From the NCBI GenBank assembly GCA_015655095.1, contig JAATFR010000424.1, forward strand, positions 1 to 9,240: DNA of 9,240 nt. The letters are read 5' to 3'. This document shows, in pieces, positions 1 to 7,223 of the stretch. Every line of letters starts with the position of its first letter. Position 1 is the first letter of the stretch. This DNA is from Hyphomicrobiales bacterium. GTDB taxonomy: Bacteria; Pseudomonadota; Alphaproteobacteria; Parvibaculales; Parvibaculaceae. Position numbers and translations under genes: made by a program. Under the pieces are notes generated by a model. The model was given only the letters and a program-made list of their open reading frames with translations. It was not told the DNA's origin and searched no databases.

Positions 1-1736
1 GTCTGCCGCTGATGGACGATCTGGCCCTGCTGCCCTCTCCCTTCTTCGACAAGGGCGACATGCACTCGCTCTCGTTGCCCTTCGTCTTTGCCGGCAGCCC
101 GTCGGATGGAACCTTGCAGGCGGCGGCGTCCGTCGCTTCCTACTTCGGCATGCGCTCCAGCTATCGCGGCTTTGATTTTCCGGCGCTCTACGGTTCAATT
201 CCGCCGCGTAACGCGGTGGTGTTCGCCACCGCCGCCGACCAGATTCCAGGCCTCGCCCTGCCGAACATCACAGGGCCGACCGTTGCGATGGTCACCAACC
301 CTTTCAACGCCTGGGGCAAGCTGCTTCTGGTGCTGGGCCGCAATGCGGATGAGCTGAGGGCGGCTGCCTATACCTTGTCGGTAGGTTCGAGCGCCGTGAC
401 CGGCCCTGTCCAGTCCGTGGGCAATCCCTCGCTTGATGCGCGCGTGCCCTATGACGCGGCGCGCTGGCTCAGGACCGACAAGCCCGTGCGCTTCGGTGAT
501 ATCGCGCCGTCGCTTTCCCTGCAGGGCATTGGCCTCCCACCTGGACCTCTTACCCTAAATTATCGCGCCGCGCCGGATACGTTTGTCTGGCCAGACGAGG
601 GCATCCCGGTCAATCTGCGTTACCGCTTCCCGAACGGAGAGTGGCTCGATCGCAGGATTTCCCGCCTCGACATCTCCCAAAACGGCAAATATCTGCAATC
701 AGTGCCGTTGCGGGAAGAAAAGACGGTCGATGAGGTCCGTAGCCTGATCAATGCGGATTATGTGCTCAACTCGGTTGACATGAAGCTGCCGCCCTACCTG
801 ATGGTCGGGCAGAACCAGATGCAGTTCTATTATGACATGCGGGTGAACAAGCGTGGCGAATGCCAGAGCGAGGTGCCCGGTAATGTGCGTACAGGCATCG
901 ACCCGGATTCGACCATCGATCTTACCGGGACCAAGCATTTCACCCAGTTGCCGAATCTCGCCTACTTCGCCACGGCAGGCTTTCCGTTCACGCGGATGGC
1001 GGATCTCAGCGAAACCGACGTCGTGCTTCAGCAGCAGCCCGCGCCGGAAGAAATTTCCGCTTTCCTCGGACTCATGGGGCGGATGGGCGATGCGACGGGC
1101 GTGCCGGTTACCGGCGTGAACCTGTGGCGCGGCGGAGATGCCAATCTGCTGTCAGGCAAGGATATTCTGGTGATCGGTCCGCTCCAGATGATGACGCAGT
1201 TCGGCAATCTCATGGAGGGGGGACCGTTCGCGGTCAAGGAAGGCCGCCTGCGGGTTGGCGTTAACTCGATCATCGACCGTATCTTCTCGATGTTCGGCAC
1301 CAAGGTCAGCGATCATGAAGGACCTCTCCGGGCTGACAAGGTTCTGGTGCAGGCCAATGATTTCAGCGGCATGTTGAGCTTCCGCTCGCCATTGTCGTCG
1401 GACCGGGTGATCGTTGGCGTCCTTTCCAACGATGTGTCGCGCCTGCCCAGGCTTGTCAAGGATCTCGAAGATCCCAAGAAAGTCGCGAATGTGCAGGGCG
1501 ATCTTGCCATCAACGATTCCGCAGATGTGTCCAGCTATCGTGTCGGCTCGGTATTCTGGGAAGGCAATCTATCCTGGCTGACGCAGTTGCGCTGGTATCT
1601 CAGCCAGAATCCGCTGCTGTTGTTCCTAGCTGTTGTCATTGCGGCGATATTGCTGGCAACGCCAATCTATTTTGCCCTTCGCGGTCTTGCGCGCGTGCGA
1701 CTTCGTCGCCACGACAGAGAGGAGCCACATGCCTGA
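1..1736 (+). CDS. bcsB: BcsB, cellulose synthase regulatory/periplasmic subunit (5' end off window)
   Basis: BcsB is the periplasmic partner of the BcsA synthase. It is anchored in the inner membrane by one C-terminal helix and guides nascent glucan across the periplasm. The frame is open to the left edge, so the signal peptide and the first carbohydrate-binding domain are missing; about 577 codons are visible and the Met at 12 is internal. Counting from that Met, a flavodoxin-like domain lies at about 15-135. A second carbohydrate-binding domain (about 160-300) follows, with family-typical WPDEGIPVNLRYRFPNG and NQMQFYYDM. A second flavodoxin-like domain contains IDPDSTIDLTGTKHF and the PNLAYFATAGFPFTRMADLS stretch (about 305-500). 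Near the C-terminus, RWYLSQNP leads into a hydrophobic helix at about 533-557 and a basic tail (RVRLRRHDR), as expected for an inside-positive membrane anchor. The TGA at 1734-1736 overlaps the apparent bcsC ATG at 1729. bcsA should lie immediately upstream. No damage is visible in the part seen. Confidence 0.95.
   Translation, partial: LPLMDDLALLPSPFFDKGDMHSLSLPFVFAGSPSDGTLQAAASVASYFGMRSSYRGFDFPALYGSIPPRNAVVFATAADQIPGLALPNITGPTVAMVTNPFNAWGKLLLVLGRNADELRAAAYTLSVGSSAVTGPVQSVGNPSLDARVPYDAARWLRTDKPVRFGDIAPSLSLQGIGLPPGPLTLNYRAAPDTFVWPDEGIPVNLRYRFPNGEWLDRRISRLDISQNGKYLQSVPLREEKTVDEVRSLINADYVLNSVDMKLPPYLMVGQNQMQFYYDMRVNKRGECQSEVPGNVRTGIDPDSTIDLTGTKHFTQLPNLAYFATAGFPFTRMADLSETDVVLQQQPAPEEISAFLGLMGRMGDATGVPVTGVNLWRGGDANLLSGKDILVIGPLQMMTQFGNLMEGGPFAVKEGRLRVGVNSIIDRIFSMFGTKVSDHEGPLRADKVLVQANDFSGMLSFRSPLSSDRVIVGVLSNDVSRLPRLVKDLEDPKKVANVQGDLAINDSADVSSYRVGSVFWEGNLSWLTQLRWYLSQNPLLLFLAVVIAAILLATPIYFALRGLARVRLRRHDREEPHA
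1718..1724 (+). promoter_or_regulatory. Shine-Dalgarno AGAGGAG for the apparent bcsC start at ATG 1729
   Basis: AGAGGAG lies inside the last codons of bcsB, with 4 nt between its end and the ATG at 1729-1731 (6 nt if GAGG is taken as the core). That ATG overlaps the bcsB stop (TGA 1734-1736), the usual arrangement for coupled operon genes. This matters because it marks 1729, not the GTG at 1786, as the likely original bcsC start. The frame from this ATG meets a TAG at 1765-1767. Confidence 0.6.
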
Positions 1737-1767
1737 TCACGGACGGAACCGCTGCAGCCGCCTGTAG
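1729..1767 (+). other. Truncated 5' end of bcsC: 12 codons, then in-frame TAG
   Basis: Reading from ATG 1729 gives MPDHGRNRCSRL followed by TAG (1765-1767). The same frame continues without another stop to the end of bcsC at 5637. The residues just after the TAG, RRSRRGVQGP, are the kind of arginine-rich n-region that precedes the hydrophobic part of the BcsC signal peptide (FIGLMAFSASLAPAMA). The simplest reading is that ATG 1729 is the ancestral bcsC start and the TAG is a nonsense mutation, for example from CAG. Alternatives are a short leader peptide that feeds termination-reinitiation at GTG 1786, readthrough by an amber suppressor, or a sequencing error. Confidence 0.55.
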
Positions 1768-1785
1768 CGTCGCTCCAGACGCGGT

Positions 1786-4700
1786 GTGCAAGGGCCGACA
1801 TTTATCGGCCTCATGGCATTCAGCGCCTCGCTGGCGCCTGCCATGGCGGATAACGTTGCCGTGACCCCTTCGGTGGTCGTGGTGCCGTCCACACAGATGG
1901 CTTCCGTCAATAGCAGTCTGATGCCCCCCTCGGCGCCTCTGGTTCAACCCAGCCAGCAAGGTGTTGATGTGCTGATTCGGCAGGCGAAGTTCTGGCGCGA
2001 CCGCTCGCGAACCGATCTGGCCGAGCAGATGCTCAATCGCGTGCTGGCGGTTAATCCTCAGGAGCCGCAGGCGCTCTATGCAATGGGCCAGATGGCGGCG
2101 GAAGATGGGCGGCAGGCTGAAGCCCGGCAGTGGCTTGTCCGGCTTGCTGCAGCCTCTCCGGCTGATCCCCGGGTCGCAAGCCTGCAAAAGGCGATCAGTG
2201 GAGGCGAGGTTTCGCCCCAAGTGGTGGATCAGGCTCGCCGACTGGTCTCGGCGGGGCAGTATGATGCCGCCGTCGCACGCTATCGTCAGGCGTTCGGGGG
2301 CTCGACCCCGCCTGCGCAATATGCGCTTGAATATTACCAGACCCTCGCTGGAACGGACACGGATTGGGACGGCGCCCATCTGGGGCTTGCAGGGCTTGCC
2401 CAGAAGCGTCCGGGGGATCCCCGGGTCCAGTTTGCCTATGCCCAGGTTTTGACTTTCCGTGAGGGCACAAGGCGCGACGGCATTTCCATTCTGTCGAAAC
2501 TCGCGCCGACCATGAATGAGGCGAAGATGGCATGGCGGCAGGCGCTGATCTGGCTTAATGCCACGGAAGCTGACAAGCCGTTGTTTACCGCCTATCTGTC
2601 GCAATATCCCGATGATCGGGATCTCGAAGCCAAGCAACTTGCCTCCCAGACGATTGAGCCGGCCGATCAGGTGGCTGTGCTGGTAGGGCAGGGTTTCGTC
2701 TCGCTGAACAACGCCCGCCTTGATGATGCCGCGGCCTCCTTCCAGCGGGCGCTGGCGCTCAATCCCAAGTCCGCGCCGGCGTTGGGCGGCTTTGGCGTGG
2801 TCAATCTGCGCGCGGGTCGGTTCACCGATGCGGCCAGCTATCTCCAGAAGGCGATTGAGGCCGATCCGGCGGAAAAGGGGCGCTGGGAGACGGCGCTGGC
2901 TGCTGCCAGCTTCTACGGCACCATGGATGTCGCCGTGACAGCCCGCGACAAGGGTGATCTGGCGAAGGCGGAGCAGCTGGCGCGCCAGCTTGCCAACGGC
3001 GATGATCCAGACCGTGGTGACGCCCAGCTTCTGCTGGCGGATGTGCTCCGCAAGCAGGCGAAATATGCGCAGGCAGAGGATATTTACGCCCGTCTGGTGC
3101 AGGCCAATCCGGGTGAAAAGAAACTTGCGGCCGCTCTTGCAGATGTACGGGCCAAACAGGGTAAGCCTGTTATGGCGGCTGACGCCTCAGCTTCACCTTC
3201 TTCCGTTGAGGCGGCGGTTAACGTGCCTTCTCCCGATACGGTGATGAATGAAGCAAAGCAGGCGCGCGATGATGGGCGGCCAACGGATGCGCTGGCCCTG
3301 ATCAACCGGCTCCCCCTTACGCAGAAAACGGCGGATGTCGTTGCTCTGACCGGAACGCTCAATGCCGAGCATGCCATAGCGCAGGCGCGTATTGCCTATG
3401 CGGCGGGACAAAAGAGCCAGGCTGTGGCCATGCTTGGCGAGTTGGCCGCGACGCCTGGAGCAAACACGGAAACGCGCTCGAATATTGCCCGCGCCTACTA
3501 TGACATGGGGCAGAAGGATCAGGCCGAGCAACTGGTGCGCAATGAAATGGGCCGGGTCGCTTCCGTCCATCCGGCGGATTATCGCGGCTTTATTTCGGTG
3601 GCGGCGCTTTCCGGCGATGACGCGGCAAGCGATCAGCTTTTGCGCAACATCGCGGTCAATGCTTCTTCCTCCCCTGATGATCAGGCGGAGATCGGCAAGC
3701 TGAGGGCGGCCGTGACCGGCGCGAAAGCTGACCGGTTGCGCCTTGCGGGCAATTTCACCGGCGCGTGGGACATGCTTGCAGACGGCTTCAAGATCGCACC
3801 CGGCGCGCCCGAACTGCTGGGGCCGCTGGCGCGCCTTTACCAGACGGGCCATCTGCCGCTTCAGGCGCTGCAAATTTATGAAGTCATGCTGCAGAAGGAT
3901 CCGGGAAATGTCGCGTTGATGACGGAGGCGATTTCCGCCTCCATCGATGCAGGCGCGTTGCCCAGGGCTCAGGCCATGTTGCAACAGGCCATGCGAAAGG
4001 ATCCGCGCAATCCCCGGCTTTACCTGCTGGCGAGCCGGGTCGCCCAAGCCTCTGGCGACCGCTCCGATGCGTTGAATGTTCTCGATACGGCGCGCGCCCT
4101 CCAGCGTGAGCAGGCTGGCGTCGCGGATGCGGGTGGCAGCTATCGCACGGCTTCGCTTGGCCCCGTATCAATCGGGAGTTCGGGCGTTCCTGTTGAACCC
4201 TCGACGGTTGCTCAAAACAGCACAAGCCAGAACCCTGGCCATGAAGGCGAGATCAAGGTGGCCGACTCGCTCAGCGGGCCGCCGGTCTATGTGCCTGCCT
4301 CGCCAACCATTCCGGGCGTCTATACGAACCAGCCTGCGCCGGTCAAGGGTACCGTTTCGACGCCTTCGACGGTGGTCGTAAACCCGGCTGCGGTCCCGGT
4401 TTATGCGCCGGGCGCGACGATGCAGCGGGTGACGCTGCCGGGCTTTCAGCCCGCGCAGTCCTCGGTACCTACCTATGGCGCTCCGGGCTATGCCGCGACG
4501 GACAGTCTGAGCCAGCAGATCGATCAGGAAATCGCCAGCGTGGAGCAGCAGGTTGCGCCCCGGATCGATGCCTCCGTGGCTTATAGCGGCCATAATGGCA
4601 GCTCCGGCCTTAGCAAGATGCAGGACGTGACAGGCACTGCCGCCTTCACCTTCTCGCCCTTCAACACCGGCCGCCTGACGGTGGCCGTCATGCCCGAACA

Positions 4701-5637
4701 TATCGAGTCGGGAACGCCAAAAGTAACCCGGCTTGCAGAGTTCGGGTACAATCCGTCTCTCTATGGCAATTCAGTTGCTGCCGGAAAACAGAGCGATTCC
4801 GGCGTGGGGTTGGGCGCCGCCTACAGCATCGGCAGGGTCACGACCGATATCGGGACCACGCCTATCGGCTTTGCCCATACCAATATGGTGGGCGGTGTCG
4901 AGTGGACGCCAAAGCTTGCCGACAATGTAACATTGCGCGCCAAGCTGGAGCGCCGCGCGGTCATGGAGACGGTGCTTTCCTATGCGGGCACGCGGGATAA
5001 TTATTCCGGCCGGAAATGGGGTGCCGTCACCAAGACTGGCGGCAGCCTTGGCCTTTCCTATGATGATGGCAAGAACGGCGCTTATGTGGATGGTTCGTAC
5101 TATGAATATCGCGGCCTCCATGTTGCGAACAACAGCGCCATTGGCGCAAATGTCGGAGCCTATATCCGGCCGATCCTGGCCCAGGACCGCATGTTGCAGG
5201 TTGGCGTCAACGTCAATTACGCCAATTTCAGGAAAAATCTCGGGCAGTTCAGCTTCGGGCATGGCGGCTATTTCAGCCCTCAGCAATATGTGGCCTTCGC
5301 GCTGCCTGTCGAATATGACGGGAAAGCCGACCGGTGGAGCTATCGTCTGCAGGGTGCGCCGGGCTATCAGATCACCCGGCAGAGCGCAGCTCCCTATTTC
5401 CCGACCGACAATGTGGCCCAGACCAATCTGAATTATGCGGCAGCGGGCTCGGGCGGCTCGATCCAGTCCTATTATGCAAGTTCCAACGACAAGGGGTTCG
5501 GTTTCTCCGGGCTCGGTCAGGTCGAATATGAGTTGACCAAGACGACGACCGTCGGTGCCACAGCGGGATATAACAGCTTTGGCAACTATCACGAGACGAA
5601 GGCGATGATTTACCTCAAGCAGATGTTGGGTGAATAA
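1786..5637 (+). CDS. bcsC: BcsC, cellulose export protein: TPR scaffold plus outer-membrane beta-barrel
   Basis: BcsC spans the periplasm with tetratricopeptide repeats and carries glucan across the outer membrane through a C-terminal barrel. From GTG 1786 the protein is 1283 aa, in the range of BcsC proteins. A signal-peptide core ends at AMA-DN (about residue 21). TPR-type helices fill about 60-460 (for example ASFQRALALNPKSAPALGGF around 322-341) and about 490-790, separated by a Ser/Ala/Pro-rich linker at about 463-490. A Pro/Val/Thr-rich linker (about 800-905) leads to the BCSC_C barrel (about 915-1283), recognisable by YSGHNGSSGLSKMQDV and FTFSPFNTGRLTVAVMPE. It ends AMIYLKQMLGE. The GTG has no convincing Shine-Dalgarno, and from it the signal peptide lacks a basic n-region; from ATG 1729 the preprotein would be about 1302 aa but is interrupted by TAG 1765-1767. 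GTG 1786 is used because it is the only standard start between that TAG and the signal core. The identity is firm; whether it is expressed normally is uncertain. Confidence 0.93.
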   Translation: MQGPTFIGLMAFSASLAPAMADNVAVTPSVVVVPSTQMASVNSSLMPPSAPLVQPSQQGVDVLIRQAKFWRDRSRTDLAEQMLNRVLAVNPQEPQALYAMGQMAAEDGRQAEARQWLVRLAAASPADPRVASLQKAISGGEVSPQVVDQARRLVSAGQYDAAVARYRQAFGGSTPPAQYALEYYQTLAGTDTDWDGAHLGLAGLAQKRPGDPRVQFAYAQVLTFREGTRRDGISILSKLAPTMNEAKMAWRQALIWLNATEADKPLFTAYLSQYPDDRDLEAKQLASQTIEPADQVAVLVGQGFVSLNNARLDDAAASFQRALALNPKSAPALGGFGVVNLRAGRFTDAASYLQKAIEADPAEKGRWETALAAASFYGTMDVAVTARDKGDLAKAEQLARQLANGDDPDRGDAQLLLADVLRKQAKYAQAEDIYARLVQANPGEKKLAAALADVRAKQGKPVMAADASASPSSVEAAVNVPSPDTVMNEAKQARDDGRPTDALALINRLPLTQKTADVVALTGTLNAEHAIAQARIAYAAGQKSQAVAMLGELAATPGANTETRSNIARAYYDMGQKDQAEQLVRNEMGRVASVHPADYRGFISVAALSGDDAASDQLLRNIAVNASSSPDDQAEIGKLRAAVTGAKADRLRLAGNFTGAWDMLADGFKIAPGAPELLGPLARLYQTGHLPLQALQIYEVMLQKDPGNVALMTEAISASIDAGALPRAQAMLQQAMRKDPRNPRLYLLASRVAQASGDRSDALNVLDTARALQREQAGVADAGGSYRTASLGPVSIGSSGVPVEPSTVAQNSTSQNPGHEGEIKVADSLSGPPVYVPASPTIPGVYTNQPAPVKGTVSTPSTVVVNPAAVPVYAPGATMQRVTLPGFQPAQSSVPTYGAPGYAATDSLSQQIDQEIASVEQQVAPRIDASVAYSGHNGSSGLSKMQDVTGTAAFTFSPFNTGRLTVAVMPEHIESGTPKVTRLAEFGYNPSLYGNSVAAGKQSDSGVGLGAAYSIGRVTTDIGTTPIGFAHTNMVGGVEWTPKLADNVTLRAKLERRAVMETVLSYAGTRDNYSGRKWGAVTKTGGSLGLSYDDGKNGAYVDGSYYEYRGLHVANNSAIGANVGAYIRPILAQDRMLQVGVNVNYANFRKNLGQFSFGHGGYFSPQQYVAFALPVEYDGKADRWSYRLQGAPGYQITRQSAAPYFPTDNVAQTNLNYAAAGSGGSIQSYYASSNDKGFGFSGLGQVEYELTKTTTVGATAGYNSFGNYHETKAMIYLKQMLGE

Positions 5638-6175
5638 ATTGACAATGAAAGTTCCCCTGTTTCAACAGCCGGAGGAGCCCCAGGCTCCTGTACCTGAAGA
5701 GGCTGCCGCCATGCCATTTGATGAAACAAGCCTCACTTATCTAAGTGCGAACCATGTAAGCCGCCAGTGGCGCGCCTTTCTTGTCGCGATCTCATCCGAG
5801 CTTTTCCGCAATGCGGATACCGAAGACGCTCTTGCTTTTTTGCGCGAAGTCGGCAGCCATGTAGCGACATCATTGCCACTCGCCAAGGTCGAAACACTTG
5901 AGGGACTTGAAGCGGCAATCAATGAGCGTTGGTCCGAGATTGACTGGGGCTGGGTATCGCTCGTCGCGACCGAAAATGAAGTGCTGGTAAAACATGGTGC
6001 GTCTCCGAGCTATATTGACCATGCCGAAGGTTCTGAATGGGCGCGCGGTTTTGCGGCGGTTCTTGAAGGTCTTTACACGAGCTGGTTCCAGGCTCAGGGC
6101 AGTCAGCCCGGCCTCAAGGCTGTCTGCATCGCAGCGCCTCATGGCGCTCCGCTGGAGTTCCGCTACGGGCTCTAG
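5630..6175 (+). CDS. bcsD: BcsD, cellulose synthase subunit D (start uncertain: 5630, 5645 or 5711)
   Basis: BcsD belongs to the Cellsynth_D family. In Komagataeibacter it forms octamers that help organise synthase complexes so that crystalline ribbons are produced; recent work places it in a cytoplasmic belt. Here FLREVGSHVATSLPL, an acidic helical stretch, IDWGWVSL and VLEGLYTSWFQAQG match the family pattern through to the C-terminus. There is no signal peptide or membrane helix. The longest form (GTG 5630, 181 aa) overlaps the bcsC stop by 8 nt; ATG 5645 gives 176 aa; ATG 5711 gives 154 aa, close to the roughly 156 aa of the Komagataeibacter protein, and has the best Shine-Dalgarno (AAGAGG, 5697-5702). 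The longer forms add an acidic, proline-rich tail (FQQPEEPQAPVPEE). Coordinates show the full open frame; family length and ribosome site favour 5711. By eye the first codons from 5711 end in A/T more often than those of neighbouring genes. Confidence 0.87.
   Translation: MNKLTMKVPLFQQPEEPQAPVPEEAAAMPFDETSLTYLSANHVSRQWRAFLVAISSELFRNADTEDALAFLREVGSHVATSLPLAKVETLEGLEAAINERWSEIDWGWVSLVATENEVLVKHGASPSYIDHAEGSEWARGFAAVLEGLYTSWFQAQGSQPGLKAVCIAAPHGAPLEFRYGL
5673..5689 (+). other. Perfect 7-bp hairpin (AGGAGCC-CCA-GGCTCCT) between bcsC and bcsD core
   Basis: AGGAGCC (5673-5679) and GGCTCCT (5683-5689) are exact reverse complements around a 3-nt loop. It lies downstream of the bcsC stop and just upstream of the AAGAGG/ATG pair at 5697/5711. 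No T-run follows, so it is unlikely to be an intrinsic terminator. If bcsD starts at 5711 it lies in a 73-nt spacer and could affect mRNA stability or bcsD translation; if bcsD starts at 5630 or 5645 it falls within coding sequence and may be incidental. Confidence 0.35.
5697..5702 (+). promoter_or_regulatory. Shine-Dalgarno AAGAGG for the bcsD start at ATG 5711
   Basis: AAGAGG is separated by 8 nt from ATG 5711 and is the best ribosome-binding match near any of the three candidate bcsD starts. Neither GTG 5630 nor ATG 5645 has a comparable purine-rich element at normal spacing. It supports a 154-aa BcsD. Confidence 0.45.
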
Positions 6176-7223
6176 GGTTAAATTTGCCCGTGCCGCCGGC
6201 ATTGCCATGATGGTGTCTTCCACGTTCTTCGGCGTGGTGTCGGCCCACGCCGCGGAGGATTCGGCATGGGCTGCTTTCCGGGCGAAGTTCGTGATGCCGG
6301 AGGGGCGGACCGTCGATTTCAAGGACAAGAAGGTTAGCCATACGGAGGGGCAGGGCTACGGCATGTTGCTTGCCGTCGCGAATGATGACCGGAAAACCTT
6401 CGACGCGCTCTGGAACTGGACAAAAGCAAACCTTTCGCGCGACGGCGATCATCTTTTCTCATGGGCGTGGCGTCCTGGCGACAATCCCCATGTCAAGGAC
6501 AAGAACGATGCGGCTGATGGCGACATTCTGATCGCCTGGGCTTTGCTGCGTGCCGGAAAAAAATGGGAAGCGCCGGAATTTCTCAGTGCGTCGCGTGATA
6601 TTCGCGGATCGATCCGTGACAGGCTGGTCAAGGTCATTGCCGGGCGCACGGTTCTGTTGCCGGGGGTCACCGGTTTCCGCAACAAGGGCCAGACCCAGAT
6701 CAGCCTGTCCTATTATATTTTCCCGGCCTTCAATGAGTTCGCAAAGGATGAGCCTCAAGGCGGCTGGGACAAGCTCGCCCATGATGGCGTCGAGCTTATT
6801 CTCGATGCGCGCTATGGTCGCTATGTGCTCTCGCCCGACTGGATAGAGATTTCCGACAAGGGGGAACTGCGCATCGCCACCCAATGGCCCGCCCAGTTCG
6901 GTTTCGGCTCCGTGCGCGTGCCCCTCTATCTCGTTTGGGGCGGCGTCACCTCTATGGATATTATCGGGCCATATGTGAATTTCTGGCGTGGGCTCGCAAT
7001 GCAGGACAAGGCGCCGCCCGGCTGGGTCGATCTCTATACGGGGGCCTTTGCGTCCTTTGAGGCGCCTCTTGGCGTGCGCGCCATTTCGGCTTTTGTGAGC
7101 GGCACGCCCAACGTGACCATGCTCAGCTATTCCGACAAGGAACCCTATTATTCCGCCGTGTTGTTCCTGCTCTCGCAGCTTGCCTACCTTGAAACCATGC
7201 AGGCGAAGCTCACCCCTCAATGA
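6141..7223 (+). CDS. bcsZ: BcsZ, secreted GH8 endo-beta-1,4-glucanase; catalytic base position is Gly
   Basis: BcsZ is the periplasmic/secreted glycoside hydrolase family 8 cellulase of cellulose operons, thought to edit misaligned glucan. ATG 6141 gives 360 aa (E. coli BcsZ is about 368) with a clear signal peptide: basic n-region (SRVKFAR), hydrophobic core AAGIAMMVSSTFFGVVS and cleavage near AHA-AED (about 37). The frame is open further upstream, but those residues are not signal-like. The general-acid motif SHTEGQGYGM is present with Glu69. The GH8 signature is seen as AADGDILIAWALLRAGKKW (124-142), with Ala125 where the PROSITE pattern expects Ser/Thr. In the second catalytic region, FGFGSVRVPLYL, Gly256 (GGC 6906-6908) aligns without net gap from the shared SPDW to Asp243, the catalytic base of E. 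coli BcsZ (SYDAIRV). Activity may therefore be lost or altered. The gene overlaps bcsD by 35 nt with no strong Shine-Dalgarno, suggesting translational coupling, and its stop overlaps the convergent RND gene. Confidence 0.92.
   Translation: MALRWSSATGSRVKFARAAGIAMMVSSTFFGVVSAHAAEDSAWAAFRAKFVMPEGRTVDFKDKKVSHTEGQGYGMLLAVANDDRKTFDALWNWTKANLSRDGDHLFSWAWRPGDNPHVKDKNDAADGDILIAWALLRAGKKWEAPEFLSASRDIRGSIRDRLVKVIAGRTVLLPGVTGFRNKGQTQISLSYYIFPAFNEFAKDEPQGGWDKLAHDGVELILDARYGRYVLSPDWIEISDKGELRIATQWPAQFGFGSVRVPLYLVWGGVTSMDIIGPYVNFWRGLAMQDKAPPGWVDLYTGAFASFEAPLGVRAISAFVSGTPNVTMLSYSDKEPYYSAVLFLLSQLAYLETMQAKLTPQ

Noticed and set aside
1737..1785. Possible frameshift rather than nonsense at the bcsC 5' end
   Set aside because: ATG 1729 and the bcsC body are already in the same frame (1729 and 1786 differ by 57 nt), so no frameshift is needed; only the TAG interrupts.
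2413..2422. Perfect palindrome GGGGATCCCC
   Set aside because: It lies in a TPR coding stretch encoding GDPRV; a similar DPRV turn is encoded near 2164. No T-run and no adjacent gene boundary, so it is explained by coding.
1636..2637. Long open frame on the - strand opposite the bcsB end and bcsC TPR region (333 aa)
   Set aside because: It is antisense to clear bcsB/bcsC coding sequence and its translation is low-complexity and rich in Arg, His and Pro with no recognisable domain. Such frames are common in GC-rich DNA.
4771..5592. Long - strand open frame opposite the BcsC barrel (273 aa), and another at 3193-4047 (284 aa)
   Set aside because: Both lie wholly within bcsC and resemble no family I know; they are codon-bias shadows.
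5994..6140. Extended bcsZ start at ATG 5994 (409 aa)
   Set aside because: This would put 49 Arg-rich residues, overlapping most of the bcsD 3' half in another frame, ahead of a normal signal peptide. ATG 6141 gives standard family length and signal structure.
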